DNA of 64,000 nt from Cryptomeria japonica. Taxonomy: Eukaryota > Streptophyta > Pinopsida > Cupressales > Cupressaceae. The notes beneath the pieces are model-generated. The model was not told where the DNA came from. It made no database searches and saw nothing but the letters and a program-made list of their open reading frames with translations. Shown piece after piece: positions 1 to 12,748 of this stretch. Each line of letters opens with the position of its first letter. The stretch's first letter is position 1. The position numbers and the translations under genes are program-made. The stretch spans positions 652,642,468 through 652,706,467 of the forward strand of contig NC_081409.1 of the NCBI RefSeq assembly GCF_030272615.1, written 5' to 3'.

Positions 1-1450
1 TTTCTTAGCATACTCATAAGGGCTCCTAGTAGGATAGCCTCCTTGCATAGTAATAACAGGTTTCTTAGGAGTGAAAAAAGAATCATTAGCACAACCACCT
101 TGAACCACTAAGATAGGCTTATGTTGAGAACTTTGAGAGGGACAAACACCTTGAACAGTGAAGAGGGATTTATTAGGCGTTTCATTCACACGTATCAAAT
201 TGATTGAAGATGGTTTAGAAATATCAAAGGTGTCCTTGTGAATTTTATAAGAAGAATGGACAAGATTGTTGGAATAATCGTTGATAGTCTCTTCTTGCAC
301 TAAAATGTTATCATGGATAAGATCAATTTTAGGAGGTAGACTAGGAGTAGGCATTGATGTTTTAGAAGGAATAATATTAGTTGGAAAGGTCATAGCATCC
401 TTTATCATCAAAGGATCTACATGGGGAATAGACTCTCTAGGAGAAGGATCAACATTACTCTCTAAGGTTTCACCTTTGAGAGGGAGACCTTTGAAAGAGA
501 TGTTAACAATCTCTTCTTGAACTAAGGTATCCTTATGAGTATAACCCAGTTGGGGAAAAGAAGATGTCTAACCTTCAGAGGGAGAATGATTGAGATTCAT
601 GAGAGGTGAGATGCTATCAAGGGGGTTAATCTCATAGGGTAGAGAATAATCAATACCCTCTTCTAATGGTTCATCCCAAATAGTGAGCTCATTGAAAAAA
701 ATATTAAAAATATCTTGCACAAAGATGTCCTTATTGATATTGCCAATTTTGGGAGAAGGGATAACATTGTTCATTAATTATTCATCCTTAGGAGGGAGAG
801 AATCACTACATGTATTTAAATCATCCTCTTGCCTCAAAATGTGTTCAATGGGATGTTTAGGGGGGAGAGAATTAAGGGAATTGATTATGATTTCATCTTC
901 TTTTTCTAAGACATCTTTGGGGCAAGGAGAAGCATTTCTCATTAATGCATCCTCTCTAGTGGAAATTTTGTTGAAGTCAAAAGAGGAAATGCCATCACTA
1001 AGGATAATACCATATTCTTGCACAAAATGATCCTCATGAGGGGAGTATTCTCTAGGAGGGGGATGAACATCTTTCTCCAAGGATTCATGCTTAGGAAGGA
1101 GATCTTTGAAAGAAGTTCTCATAACCTCTTGTTGCACTAACATGCCCCCATTGGTAAGACCAAATTTAGGAGAAGATAAGTCAATGTCCATAAATAAATT
1201 TTTAATTAGAGAGGAATCATGTAAAGAAGGTAAAGTAACACTGAGGAAAGTGTTTATGATATCATCCTCTTCCTCTAAGATAGCTAGATGGGAAGGGCAC
1301 ATTTTAGGATAATTGTCAAGATCACTCTTCAAATCTTCATCCTTAGAGGATGGGAGAGATTTGAAGGGGTTGGTAACAACTCTTTTAGGCACTAAAATGT
1401 TATCATAGATAGGAGGAGGTTCTTTTAGTGGAAAAATTGAAGGGAAGTTA
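1..1450 (-). pseudogene. Repetitive acidic ORF of an LTR element, running off the left edge
   Basis: One minus-strand frame runs from about 1450 to the left edge with in-frame stops at 775-777 and 565-567 and no frameshift. It lies directly downstream of the primer site at 1807-1824, so it belongs to the LTR element whose 5' LTR is 1828-4191. The protein is rich in Asp/Glu, Pro, Ser and Lys. A module recurs about five times: a D-x-(I/L)-V-Q-E-E core, then about seven residues, then F-K-x-L-P and a Pro/Ser-rich tail (for example TLVQEEIVNISFKGLPL and MLVQQEVMRTSFKDLLP). No protease, RT or zinc knuckle is present in this part. Position suggests the extra ORF found ahead of gag in Ogre/Tat-type gypsy elements, or a divergent gag; that is inference. 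The true start is unclear because a stop lies just upstream of 1450. Confidence 0.6.
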
Positions 1451-1806
1451 ACCCCTTATCACATTTATGAAATGAATGCATCATGACAACCATTTTCCTC
1501 TTTCAAATGAAAACATATGCGAAATAGAATGAAATGTTCAATTTTAACCAATGCAAGAACTCTAAATGTTGATTTAGAAAATGAAATTTATGAGTGAAAT
1601 GTGTTCCTAAATCATATCTGAAATTAATGATCCAAATTATGCTATCCACAAGTTCAATTTTGAATTGAAAAATTAAGGTTTTAACAAAATTGACCTCTAA
1701 ATTTTTGAAATTTGCTAGGAATTGAAACTTGTAAATGTAAATTCGAATTTGAAATAGAAAAAACACTCAGATCTGAGAACATAAATCATAATTAAAGAAA
1801 ATTGGA

Positions 1807-1824
1807 TTCATGTCAGGTTCACCA
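1807..1824 (-). other. Putative primer binding site
   Basis: Minus-strand TGGTGAACCTGACATGAA begins three bases inside the LTR end (...CCTCCACA). Its position immediately after an LTR terminus and before an ORF fits a primer binding site. I could not assign the matching tRNA. Confidence 0.5.
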
Positions 1825-1827
1825 AAA

Positions 1828-4191
1828 TGTGGAGGGGAAAAAGTGAAACCGGATGACTAGGACCTAATCTTACTTTTGGCAACACATTGGGAATACAAAA
1901 GAGCCTAGGGAGATATCTCACTTTGACTACTTCTTGTGAGAAAGAGAGAGACAAGTATTATCTCTTAGGTTTTATATTCCTCTTGTTGTATATGAAGATA
2001 AGATGTGAAGGATTGATCAACTAGACTAGGAGATGAACAATGAAACATATATGAGCTGAAATTGCATACACTTTCTGATTTGAAACTAATATACTGAAAG
2101 CAGAGAAGGGGGAAGAATTTGGATGTGTACCAGGTGTTGAAAAATGAGCCAAATTGACCTAGATAGGAGTGCCACACTTTGGTCTTGTTTCTACAAACAA
2201 GAGGATGTAATTGAGAGACTGCAAACTAAAGGTTCTAAGCTTCCACCCTGCCAAATTTTACCTGAAACTAGGAGGACCAAGACGTGGGACCAGGGCACCC
2301 AGAGAGGACCAATCACCCAAAGAGGACTAGGGCACAAGACCAGAGTGCAACGCCCCTGTCCCAGTGATTTCTGCTCAAATTTGATCTTCGGGGTTGTGTT
2401 TGTGTGCTCCATCGGACCTGAAAAATTGCAGTGATGATCTAATCCTATACCTACACCTGTAACTAAAAATAGGATTTTGGGTGGCTATATAGGGTTTTTC
2501 CTTAGTCAAAACCCTATTTTGGTGATTTCCACCTCAAAAAATAGTCGATTTGTATAGTAAAATAGTTGGTGCAGGAATCTTGTGTGTGTGCAAGATCCTA
2601 AGATGGATGCAAACAATCTAGAGAAACTCTAAAGAGTAAACCCTAAATGCTTGTGATTGAAAAATTAAATGCTCTAAATCAATAATGAAAAGTGATCTAA
2701 AGAATGAATGTAAATCAAATTGATGTAATGAAGCTCATACAAAGACATGGAAACAACATGAAAACATACCCAACCCAAAGGGAGAGGTACAAGCCAATCT
2801 TCAGTCAGTGATCTCCTGTCGCTTTCATACATCTTCAAAAGCCCCCAATTGATGAAATAATGCTTGATGAATGCTTGATAGATGTTGTTTAAGACTCCAC
2901 ATAAGCTTCTCTTTCACTACATAGAAGTCTCCTTGTGCTCACTCCAAAATCTTTTTTCCTAGATCTTAGTTGCCTTCAAATGAACAAAGAGAGCTCTTAT
3001 GTATGAAACCCTAAATCTTAATTTCATCTTTAGGCTGACCTAGGATTTGAATTTTCTACCAATTTCTTGGGGTTAATTATTATAATCATAGAATTATGCT
3101 CCCGAAATTTCAGGAAAAATGTCGGGGACCAGGTGCAAAGTGCACTCGGTCTGACCAACTTTTCACCAAATTTTTAGGGCCATTAGATATGATGATATTA
3201 GAGCGAATCCCAAAGTTATAGCTGATTTCGAGATGTTTTGATATGTGAAATCAGGCCTTAAAGGTCGAAATAAGACATAATTAGGGTTTGTGATTTCATG
3301 ATTTATTGGAGGAATAAAATAAAAAGGGGCACACTTAGGTTAAAGGGCCCAATTTTATGATGTGGGGAGTGATGAAATGTGACTTTCAAATTAATTAAAT
3401 TAATTAATTAAGTGCTTAAAGGGAAATTACAATGCAAGATGCAAACACATGAAGGCGGGTGCTAAACTAAGCATAGAATTGTACCACCCTAGCAAGGGTG
3501 TACAATTTATGATGCTACAAATATGTAAACTCATTTGATTGATTTGTTAACAATATTGATTGGTTTGTTAACTCAATTGATTGACTAGTAGACTGAATTG
3601 ATTAGGGAGATGAATTAATAGATTGATTAGTTAGAAAAGGTGATTGAGAGTGAAAAGGGGAGATTGGAGAGTTAACTGAGTTAACTGATTTGATGAACCA
3701 GTTAAGATTTTTAACATGTGTTGTAGGAATCTGAATTTTAAATTCAATTTCATGTTATTTGGATTTTCAAATGATGAAATGCACATGAGATTAACTGAAA
3801 ATTATTGAAATTCAAATTTGGTGAAATGATAATTTGAGAAAATGAAATTAGATGGAATGAGTTGAAATTCGAATTTGGGGAATTGGAGGAATAAGTTAAT
3901 TAATTAAATAATTTAAATGAAATTATTTAATCATTAGAAATAGGATTAATTAAATAATAAAGATTATTTAATTAAGAAAATTAGTCGTAATTAATTAAAT
4001 AATTAATATTTGAAAAAGGGGATTAATGATGAATTGATTAATAAATAGAAATTGAATGATTAGTAATGTAGAAAGTGATGATTTGAATTAGTTCATAAGA
4101 ATAATTAGCTTAATTAAAGAATTAAAGAATTACTTAATTAATAAGATAAATAATTAGTGTGCAATTAATGAGACATTTTTAGGTGTCTACA
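1828..4191 (-). mobile_element. 5' LTR of a minus-strand Ty3/gypsy-like element
   Basis: On the minus strand the segment starts TGTAGACACC at 4191 and ends ...CCCTCCACA at 1828, so it has TG...CA ends and a length of 2364 bp. A primer-site-like sequence and an ORF follow on the internal side. The TGTAGACACC start resembles LTR starts of Tat-type gypsy elements. At 4191/4192 the LTR abuts a reading frame (4192-5619), so the element appears to have inserted into that gene. The partner LTR and left target duplication lie outside the window. Positions 3400-4170 are very AT-rich (repeated TTAATTAA). Confidence 0.65.
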
Positions 4192-5619
4192 CCGATAGCT
4201 CGACCATTAGCAGATAGGATTTAGCCAATCGGTCAACCATATGTATATGTGTATGCCGAAGTAGTTGTCCAATGCAAGCTGGGCGAGCTGGAGTATTAAC
4301 GGAGAGTTTTGGATGACTTTATAGTAGTGGTGTGGCGGCCATATCTTGATTGTGAGCCATGGGGAGATGATGTTAGGGAGATGCCTTATGGTTTGACTTC
4401 TAGGTATCTGATTGGTGGGACCCCATGTATTATTGATCGCTTTATTCTAATTAGGGTCCTCAAACATTATGGACGGGGATAGGATATGCCACAGGATACA
4501 ATAGAGTATGTGTGTGCACATAAGGAGAGACTAGAGTGGGGGCCCTCAATTGATTTTGATATGGCTTATGTACAGATATTGGCACTAGGCGCATAGGCAT
4601 GGCATTATAGGTTGATGACATTGGATGGGGGGATATTGCCACCATATGCATAGTATTTTATAGAGAACCCTTTTCCAAGGCTCATAGATCCAGAGGAGCC
4701 AATGTCATTATTTGAGGGTGATGAGTTGTAACTAGCTAGTGTGAGGAGGAGGAGGAGGAGGGATGGAGGAGATGATGGCAATGGGGGGAGAGGCAGATGA
4801 GAGGGAAGGAGAGGTGGGAAAGGGGGAGATGGAGGTAGAAATGGAGGGGGATATGGAGGAGGGGATAGAGGGGATGGAGGGGGAGATGGAGGAGGAGATG
4901 GAGGATGATGAAGGAGGCCTCCTCCATAGGCATTAGCTCCACCCGTTGGGCCAGTAACACCTTAGGAACTAGTACAACCGAGGGGACCTAGGCTACCACC
5001 ACCATGACCATAGGGATAGGTGCCAACACAGCCACAACCATAGGGGTAGGGCCGCAGATAGGCTCAAAGATAGCCACAACCACCACCATAGAGGTAGCCA
5101 CCAGTGTAGACAGAATTACAGCCACAGCCTCGGTCACAAGTTCACCCATAGGTACCATCACAGGGACATCCTCAGTGGTTACAAGGCATCATTGATCAAT
5201 TGAGAACACATCTTGCATATGCATAGGGGCATATTTCTCAAGTTCAGGGACAAGTCACTCAGCTCACCACTGAGTGAGACACAACTATAGAGTGGTATGG
5301 TCAAGAAGAGGGTCTTTTTCAGACCTTACAATAGGCAACGAGCCGAGGGCTAGGAGAAAATACCATGAGAGAGTTAGTATATCATACGGGGAGGGTTGAT
5401 CACTACATGACCCTATACTTTTAGGCAGTGCCCCTGGATAGGCGAGCAACATCATATGCTCAGAGCTCTAGGCGTGGTGGGTCTCAGTGGGAGACAGAGA
5501 GTCAGGGAATGATAGGTTCTAGGAGGGATCACAATGGCGATGATGTAGGTGTAGGTCCTTCTGGAACAAGAGGTGGACTGGCTATGAGACCAACAGATTT
5601 TGGAGGGAGTCATCCATAG
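4192..5619 (+). pseudogene. Plant-mobile-domain-like protein with Gly/Arg- and Pro/Gln-rich tail, heavily stop-mutated
   Basis: A single plus frame of 475 codons can be followed without any frameshift, interrupted by 26 stops: 19 TAG, 5 TGA and 2 TAA. The first 180 codons contain W-R-P-Y-L-D, a stretch ending FILIRVLKHYGRG, and D-M-P-Q-D, which resembles the plant mobile domain (PMD) found in MAIN/MAIL proteins and in several transposons. A Gly/Asp/Arg-rich segment (about 4735-4910) follows, then a Pro/Gln-rich segment (4920-5180) where TAG stands at places expected for Gln, then a short helical tail ending near 5619. The N-terminal end is cut at 4192 by the LTR to its left. PMD is my reading of weak similarity. 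It may come from a captured PMD gene or from a PMD-bearing transposon. Confidence 0.55.
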
Positions 5620-7155
5620 ATTTTTCCCCTCAGTGTTATTATTTTGATGTATTAATTATGACTCCTCATTTTCTTGTATACACATTATGATGTAATTGAT
5701 TATTGCCACTCCTTTTATATTGATATCATTGTACATGGACATTGATTGTTTTTTGATGATATTATATGCGATGTTGGTCTATGATACATTACTTGTGTGA
5801 TTTTTTACATGGTTATGATGGATACAATACTTTCATGAGATAGATATATGCATTTATTTGATCTATGTGCTTTATACATTTATGTGATGATCTTATATGC
5901 CTATGTGATTGAGATGCATCCTTATGTTCCTTATTATGTGCGATCATGCTATATATGTGTGATTATGATGTGCATCTTATATGTGATGATGTTGTGTACT
6001 TATGTAGTGATACTTATATGATTATGCCCATGTTTATATGATGATGCAATATGCCTATATGATGATTTATGGTAATTATATACATTATTTGATGCAAATG
6101 AAATGATGAAGTGTATGTATGATGTGATGTATGTTGGATGATGTCATATATGGTTTATGTACATGATATGTATATGTGAAAATGCTTCTGTGTGACAACA
6201 ATGCTTATGATAATATGATGTTAAGCTATAATATGATGTTATGGTAATGATATATGTAATGGATAAAAAATGAAAATGAACCTAAGATGAAATAAATTTT
6301 AATATATTTAATGATAATTGTGATGATCAATGAAATTATATCTTACAATGAGATGCAATTATATACCAATGTCTAAATGATATAATGAAATGAATTTTAT
6401 GAAATGTAAATGATGCACCAAATGCAACAAAAATATTATATGTACAAAATGGTATGCAACTAAATGTAATGAGATGGAATTCTAAATGAGATGATATAAA
6501 ATGCAATCTGATGAAGGATATGATTGTTTTTTATTAATGTCCTTTGTACTCAATCAGAATCAGAATATTCCCATCCATGGAAAGCCCATAAAGTGCAATC
6601 TAAGAATGAAGCCTAGACTAGAATGCAATCCTAGAATGAAATACAACCCGACAATGTCATCTTTTGAGTCATTCAATTGTGCTTTTTGTCATCATTGAGC
6701 TTTTAAAATTTTGTAAGATAGTACAAATACCAGTGGTATATTTAAACCATGATGACCTCATTATATCTTGCATGGGTTTTGATATTGCAAGTTTTACAAG
6801 AATCAAGGTATAAAGACTGAGATGACCTGAGTATCGCTTGCGTAAAATAGGTAAGAGTTAATTTTGTTCATGTGTGAATCTAAAATGTCTTCCTTGATCT
6901 TTTAATCTAGATGAATCCACAAATTACTAGAAATTAACTCACAAACAACAGACAAAGAAAAAGTCAGGTCTCCATCCTTGCTCCTCTAGTCAATGACATC
7001 CTTGAGTTGCTAGGAGATATGACAACATAAATCAAAATACAATTGATGAACAATTGTGCCAATAAAATCAAATCACCATTCAAGAAAGATCATCAAATCA
7101 CTGCATTATTTTCGACTTGTTTTATTTTGGTTTGATTTTTTTTATTTCGCCTTTT
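5620..7155. other. AT-rich DNA without a recognisable gene
   Basis: From 5640 to 6480 the DNA is dominated by degenerate ATGATG/TATATG words (simple-sequence-like drift). From 6480 to 7155 it is ordinary AT-rich sequence. The part next to 7156 may continue the gypsy 3' region seen right of 9012, because both flanks are T-rich with repeated TTTTGGTTTGATTT-like words. No 3' LTR matching the gypsy 5' LTR was found here. Confidence 0.4.
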
Positions 7156-8355
7156 GGGTAAGTGCACCAAGATAGTGAACAAAAAGGGGGGTATAAGTGG
7201 CCACTTTTTTTCCTTCTGAAAACAGGTAAACCTGAACTTAAAAGAGATATTTGAAGGTCATGCACTAAAAACTAGGAGTTGAAAAAACAATAAGAATTAT
7301 AGTGCTTTGAATCTAGTTTCTAAACTACTAAAGTTTTTTAAAATTATATAAGATTAAGAGGGTCAAACCTACCATGCACGAAAAACTATTCCTAATTTTT
7401 CAGAAAAATATAACATAGTTGTTTTCGTGCGCTGCACAAAATATATAGTTAGATTTAGTATTTTTCAAAACCCTTTGGTAGGATGATAGGTAAGAATGAG
7501 ATCTAGAAGTTGTGTGTAATTTTCCATAAAGTATTTTTTGTAATAATTTTTTTAAAAGACCTCATCCTGAAAATTTGGTACCTGTTTGTGCACTGGGAAT
7601 AACTTAATTAAAGTTTACTATGCTAATGTTGTCTAGAAAAAGAAAAATTTATATGATCAAAAAATTGAGAAGACTTGTGAGATTATGGTGGTAATTTTAG
7701 AGATACCCACTTGATCATTTGTAAACTCGACGACAACAAAGTTGATAAATCATGTTGGAAGATGAAAAACATGTAAAGGGACAAAAATGAGGGGGAAATG
7801 GGCTTGCAAGCCTTAGAGTCATTTTCCAACCCTCTTATCAAGCCAAAACTTGCACGGGTTTTGAAAAATAAAAAGTACTTCACAATTCTACATAACCCGC
7901 ATGGGTTTTGAAAAACAAAAAGTACTATGCACAGTTCTACATAACCCATACGGATTATGTAGAACTAAAACCATTATTTTGTGTTTCACAAAACCCATAC
8001 GAGTTATGAAGACATAATAATGTATGCTTGTAAACTTAGCATTTACTACACATATGTATAGACATATATATATAATATGTGTTTATGTATGCATATATGC
8101 ATATCTATAGTTATATATGCATATATTTATATAGATATATGTATATATGTTTGTATACATGCATGTCTCTCTTCTTTTCCTCTCTCTCTCATCTTCCTTA
8201 CCCCATCACCATCTCTATCTATTCTAAGCCCTAATTATCCTCCTTGAGTTCTATCTCATCTCTCTCCCCTTCCAACTTCTCTCTCTGCCCAGTCTCTCAC
8301 CCTTTTCTCCTTCTCGTTCTCTCTCTACCTCATGTCTCTCACCCTCTCCTTCTCC

Positions 8356-8358
<3 letters not shown>

Positions 8359-8431
<73 letters not shown>
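8359..8431. repeat. CT microsatellite
   Basis: Near-perfect CT dinucleotide run of about 35 units inside element copy 1. More CT-rich DNA flanks it from 8164 to 8600. Confidence 0.95.
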
Positions 8432-8433
<2 letters not shown>

Positions 8434-8556
8434 CACAATCTCCCTCTCTCTCCATCTCCCTTCTCTTTATTTCCTTATCTCTCTCCCTCTCTTCCTAACC
8501 CCTTCTCTCTCTATCTCTAACTCTCTCTCCCTCTCCCCATCACCTTTTCCCAATCT

Positions 8557-8603
<47 letters not shown>

Positions 8604-8620
8604 CCTCTCTTCCTATCTAC

Positions 8621-8741
<121 letters not shown>

Positions 8742-8846
8742 CACTTCCTATTTGGTTCCTAGCTCTACATAACCCGTAGGGGTTATGCAAAACTAAGGCC
8801 AAAACTTATAGTTCTGCATAACCCATGAGTTTCTAAAAAATATAAT

Positions 8847-8878
8847 GTTCCTCAAAACCCATACGGGTTTTGAGGAAC
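8847..8878. repeat. Perfect 14-bp-arm hairpin
   Basis: GTTCCTCAAAACCC and its exact reverse complement are separated by ATAC. It is one of the palindromic CCC-ATAC-GGG motifs of this element family. Confidence 0.9.
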
Positions 8879-9012
8879 TTTTTTTTTTTTAATTGTTTTT
8901 GGCTAGGCTTCGTCACGTTTTTGAATTTCTAGAACATGCATGGGTTATGAAAAAATTCTTTTTTTTTTTGCATGTGGCCACTTTTCTGTTCACCATCTTG
9001 GTGCACTTACCC

Positions 9013-9534
9013 TTTTGTCGATGTTGGTTTTGATTTGATGTTCACTTTTTGCGATTTTAATTCTTGTGTTGATTTTGGTTGTCTTCTCTTCTCAGTTGCT
9101 TGTTTTGATATGCTCAATGTAGGATGACAAGAGGGTCAGGGATTTTCCCCCAAGTGATTATTATAGATATACACTAATTACCAAGCCACAGTGGGACATT
9201 GATTTCATGGTAGTTTGGACAATTAAGGACATTGACTATGCTAAGTGTGTCCAAACGCTGTAGTTTGTTAAAAGTTTCTTGTTGCGGATAATTTATTGAT
9301 GACTAGCACGATCAAAAGAAATGGATGGAAAGGCGCATGTATGGACATGTGTGTGGGTGAGTGTACGCACCTTGATAGATGGAGAAACTAATCTAATACA
9401 AGTAGCGCCTGTTTCCAAGTTTTCACCGCCTATTTTTATTGCAATTTTTCTATTTTTTTTAATTTTATTTTATTTTGTCACAAGGCACCTATTTGCCAGG
9501 TTTTCACCATAGTGATGATTTTTTTAGTTGATTT
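9013..9534 (-). other. 3' untranslated part of the gypsy element
   Basis: Follows the integrase C-terminus on the minus strand. Two near-repeats of GTGAAAACYTGG followed by A-rich DNA occur (about 9410-9510). No polypurine tract or LTR is evident before the inverted-repeat element begins at 9012. Confidence 0.4.
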
Positions 9535-10560
9535 TTGCATATTCCTATGCATACTTTTTTTTGATATGCTAGGTATCGATAGATTCCTCAAGTACATCAC
9601 CTTCTAGAGTAGAGAGTTGATATGCACTTGATCTATAAATAGCTACAACTATGAAGGGGTCTAACCAATTTGCCTCAAATTTTCCTTTCTTTTCCTGATC
9701 TTGTTGGTTACGAGGGTTATCTCTTAGGATGAGATCCCCTATTTTGAATTATTTGTGCTTCACTTTACGGTTGTATTTCTTGGACATCCTCTATTGATAG
9801 ACCTTGATATGGTCTAATGCTTGTTGTCGACACTCATCTAATAGATCTAGTTCTTGCAACCTAGATATCCTATATTATTCATCTGATACTAACCCCTTCA
9901 GAGATATCTTAAGAGAAGGTAATTCCACTTCAATAGGCAGTACAACCTCTGACCCATAGGCAAGGGAGAACAGGTGGCTCTAGTTGGTGTACAGATGTTG
10001 GTATGATAAGCCCACAAAGAGGGGTTCAGTTGGATGTGCCAATCTCTACTGACATCATTTACTATTTTCTTCAAGATTTTCAATAGTGTCTTGTTTGTTG
10101 CCTCCACCTATACATTCCCTTGAGGGTAATAGATAGTGGAAAAGTGTTGTTTGATACAAAACTTCTGACATAATTCTACAACATCCTTATATTTGAATTG
10201 TTTTTCATTGTGTGTCGCAATGGCCATAGAGATCCCATATATGTAAATGATGTAGTTCGGAATGAACATGGAGAATTGTTTACCTATTGCAGTGATAAGA
10301 GGTATAGCATCGACCCATTTGGTGAAGTACTTTGTGGCTATGATGATAAATTTGTGACCATTTGAAGAGGATGGATAAATATGTCCCACTAGGTCCAGTC
10401 CCCATTGACAAAAAGGTCATGGAGTGGTGAGAGGTTGAAGTTTTCGAGCTAGTGTGTGTATCAAGTTTCCATGAATTTGGAACTATTTGCATTGCTTGAC
10501 AAACTGGAAGGAGTCTTTTTCCATTGTGGGTTAGTAATACCCAATTCATACAAGCTTCTT
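9535..10560 (-). pseudogene. Ty3/gypsy integrase (decayed)
   Basis: Integrase inserts the cDNA copy into host DNA. The core reads DLVGHIYPSSSNGHKF (first Asp present), then a segment ATHNEKQF where the second catalytic position, normally Asp in DNG, is His. YYPQGN then EATNKT supplies the Glu. Downstream, GSEVVLPIE-like and WLDPFIV...YQLSTLEGD-like stretches (about 9950-9560) match the usual C-terminal part that ends gypsy polyproteins. At least two frames are used, so there are indels as well as stops. The upstream zinc-finger portion (about 10550-10940) is not recognisable. Confidence 0.75.
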
Positions 10561-10943
10561 TGACAAGGCTAAACTATTTGAATGAGCCCCACAAATTCCT
10601 TCATGGACTTCTTGCCTTCATGGACTTCATGTAAAGCCTTCTCATATTCATCACACTCTAGATGTCTAAGTAAAGTACCATCAAGACCTCTTCGATAAAG
10701 GGTGTCAGTGATAAGGGTATAATGAGAGGATCATCAAATAAAGTTGTTATTTTTTATTTTTGGATAGGTTTGGGCGAAGCATGTTGTCCTTGAGGTAAGT
10801 TTGTAACTAGGGGAGTCAGAACTTTCAATTTGGCATATGATGTGGGAATCAGGACTATCATGTGCATGATATAGTAGGTCTTCCACTAGGAACTTGTAAC
10901 AAGCTTTTTGTTCAAGTAGTTGTAGTAGTGAGGCCAAGGTGGT

Positions 10944-11225
10944 TTACAGCCTTATTCTACTCTCTTGGTATTTGCCTAAATAATAGAAGTTCCTTTTTAG
11001 AGTATCCACCATTATTTTATATGGCAACAACTTTTCATCTTTTGTTTGATAATCATTGTTTGTCTGAAAAATTACAAGCTGTGAATCTCCATAAACATAT
11101 AGATCCTTGATCTTCACTTTTGATGCCATCTTCAAACCATTTACTAGTGCCTCATACTCCACAATATTGTTTGTACATGGGAACATCAATCTGTAGGATT
11201 TTGGTATAGTATATCCATTAGGCAT
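10944..11225 (-). pseudogene. Second (archaeal-like) RNase H domain of the gypsy polyprotein
   Basis: Contains NNIVEYEALVNGLKMA followed by GDSQLVI, matching the conserved (N)-x-A-E-Y-E-A-L and D-S-x-L blocks of the additional RNase H carried by Tat elements. It lies between the first RNase H and integrase, as expected. A frame change separates it from both neighbours. Confidence 0.75.
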
Positions 11226-11367
11226 GACAAATAAAATCCTTGCACCTGATCCATGTTGTGTATATGAGCCATCAAAATAGAGTTTCTATGTTGAATTATC
11301 AGTATGTTGAATTATCGGTACACGAGATGGCTCCATCTAGAAACTCAATGTGTAGTGGTTCTTCATC

Positions 11368-11766
11368 CTACAAAGGTGCTTCTATGAGTTGATCAACTAT
11401 AAAATGTCCTTTGATAGCTTTTATATCCACATACTCAATATCAAAATTGCTCAGAATCATGACCCACTTGGTGAGCCTTCTTGCCAATGTTGTGTTACTA
11501 AGGAGCTTTAGTGGATCTATTTTTGCTATGAGTTTGCTTGAATGACTGAGCATGTAATGTCTCAATTTTTGTGTTGCAAAGACAAAAGCTAGACATGCCT
11601 TTCCAATTGTTGTATAGTTCAACTCGTAGCTGACCAATGTTTTGCTAATGTAATATATTGCTCGTTCCTTTCCATTATGGTCCTGTTGTGCTAATAGAGC
11701 TCCTAGAGATATTTTTGTTGCTGAGATATAGAGAAATAGTGGCTTTCCTTTGATAGGTGGCATCAA
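11368..11766 (-). pseudogene. First RNase H domain of the gypsy polyprotein
   Basis: Degrades the RNA strand during reverse transcription. The 132-residue stretch has LFLYISATKISLGALLAQ (usually LYLA(V/A)...GAVL), ERAIYYISKTL, ELNYTTIGKACLAFVFA and KLRHYM, in the usual order for a Ty3/gypsy RT-associated RNase H. It follows RT on the minus strand after a frame change and a short gap with stops. Confidence 0.8.
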
Positions 11767-11938
11767 GATCAGTGGATTTACTAGGTATTGTTTGATCTAA
11801 CTGAAAGCTTCTGTACATGTGTCATCCTAATGATAGCGTACATTCTTGTGTAGTAACTTTGTCAACAGATAACTTCTATCAGTGAGCTATGAGATGAATC
11901 TTTCTTATGGACTACAACTTTCCTTGTAATGATCGCAA

Positions 11939-12604
11939 CTAACTGATGTTCTTTGGTGGCACCATTTCCATGATGGATTTTACTTTTCCTAGATTCACTT
12001 CTATTCCTTTTGCTAAAACTATATAACCAAGCAATTTTCTAAATGCATAGTTTTTAGGATTGAGCCGAAGACTGACCTTCTCCAATCTTGTGAAAATTTT
12101 ATCCAATATGTGCAAGTGATCTTTCCTCTTTAAGGATTTTACTAGAATGTCATCTACATAATCTTCTATTATAATATGCATCATATCATGAAAGATGGTC
12201 GTCGTCGCTCTTTGATAGGTAGCCCCTACATTCTTGAGTCCAAAGGGCATGATGTTCCAACAGAAAGTACCCCAAGGGCATGTGAAAGCTATCTTATCTC
12301 AATCTTCGAGAGCAATTTTTATTTGGTTATATCCTAAGAATATGTCCATTAAAGAGAATATTTCATGCCCTGTTGTCTAATCCACTATCATGTCTATATT
12401 TGGTAAAGGAAAGTTGTTTTTTGGGAAAGCCTTATTCAGGTCTCTGAAGTCTGTACATATACGGATGGTTTTGTCATTCTTTGATAATGGTATAATATTT
12501 GAGATCCACTTGACATAATCAATTACTCTGATAAAGCAAACATAAAGTAACTTCTCTAGCTCAGCTTTTACTAGTAATGCAATATGGGGATGCATTTTCC
12601 TCAA
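11939..12604 (-). pseudogene. Ty3/gypsy reverse transcriptase (decayed)
   Basis: Copies element RNA into DNA. Upstream part: RKMHPHIALLVKAELEKLL, then RICTDFRDLNKAFPKNNFPLP. Downstream part: MPFGLKNVGATYQRA and the catalytic YVDDILV (about 12130-12160), with the thumb region after it. The two parts share one frame but are separated by stops around 12251-12376, where the fingers/palm link should be. The active-site Asp pair is intact in sequence, but the frame is not. Confidence 0.85.
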
Positions 12605-12748
12605 TATCTATTTTATTGGTTTCACGCTTGATGCTATGGATAGGTGATGCATGATAATATCTGGGTCTAACCCAAGCATGTTTGCATAGGACCAATAAAA
12701 GTAGATTTGCTTCTCTTTGAAGAACTTGGTATGATCTTGATTTTCCTG

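Noticed and set aside
4192-5619. UAG read as Gln (reassigned code)
   Set aside because: Paired copia copies in the same window show CAG and TAG at the same sites, and TGA replaces Arg codons too. Mutation explains all of it; plant nuclear genes use the standard code.
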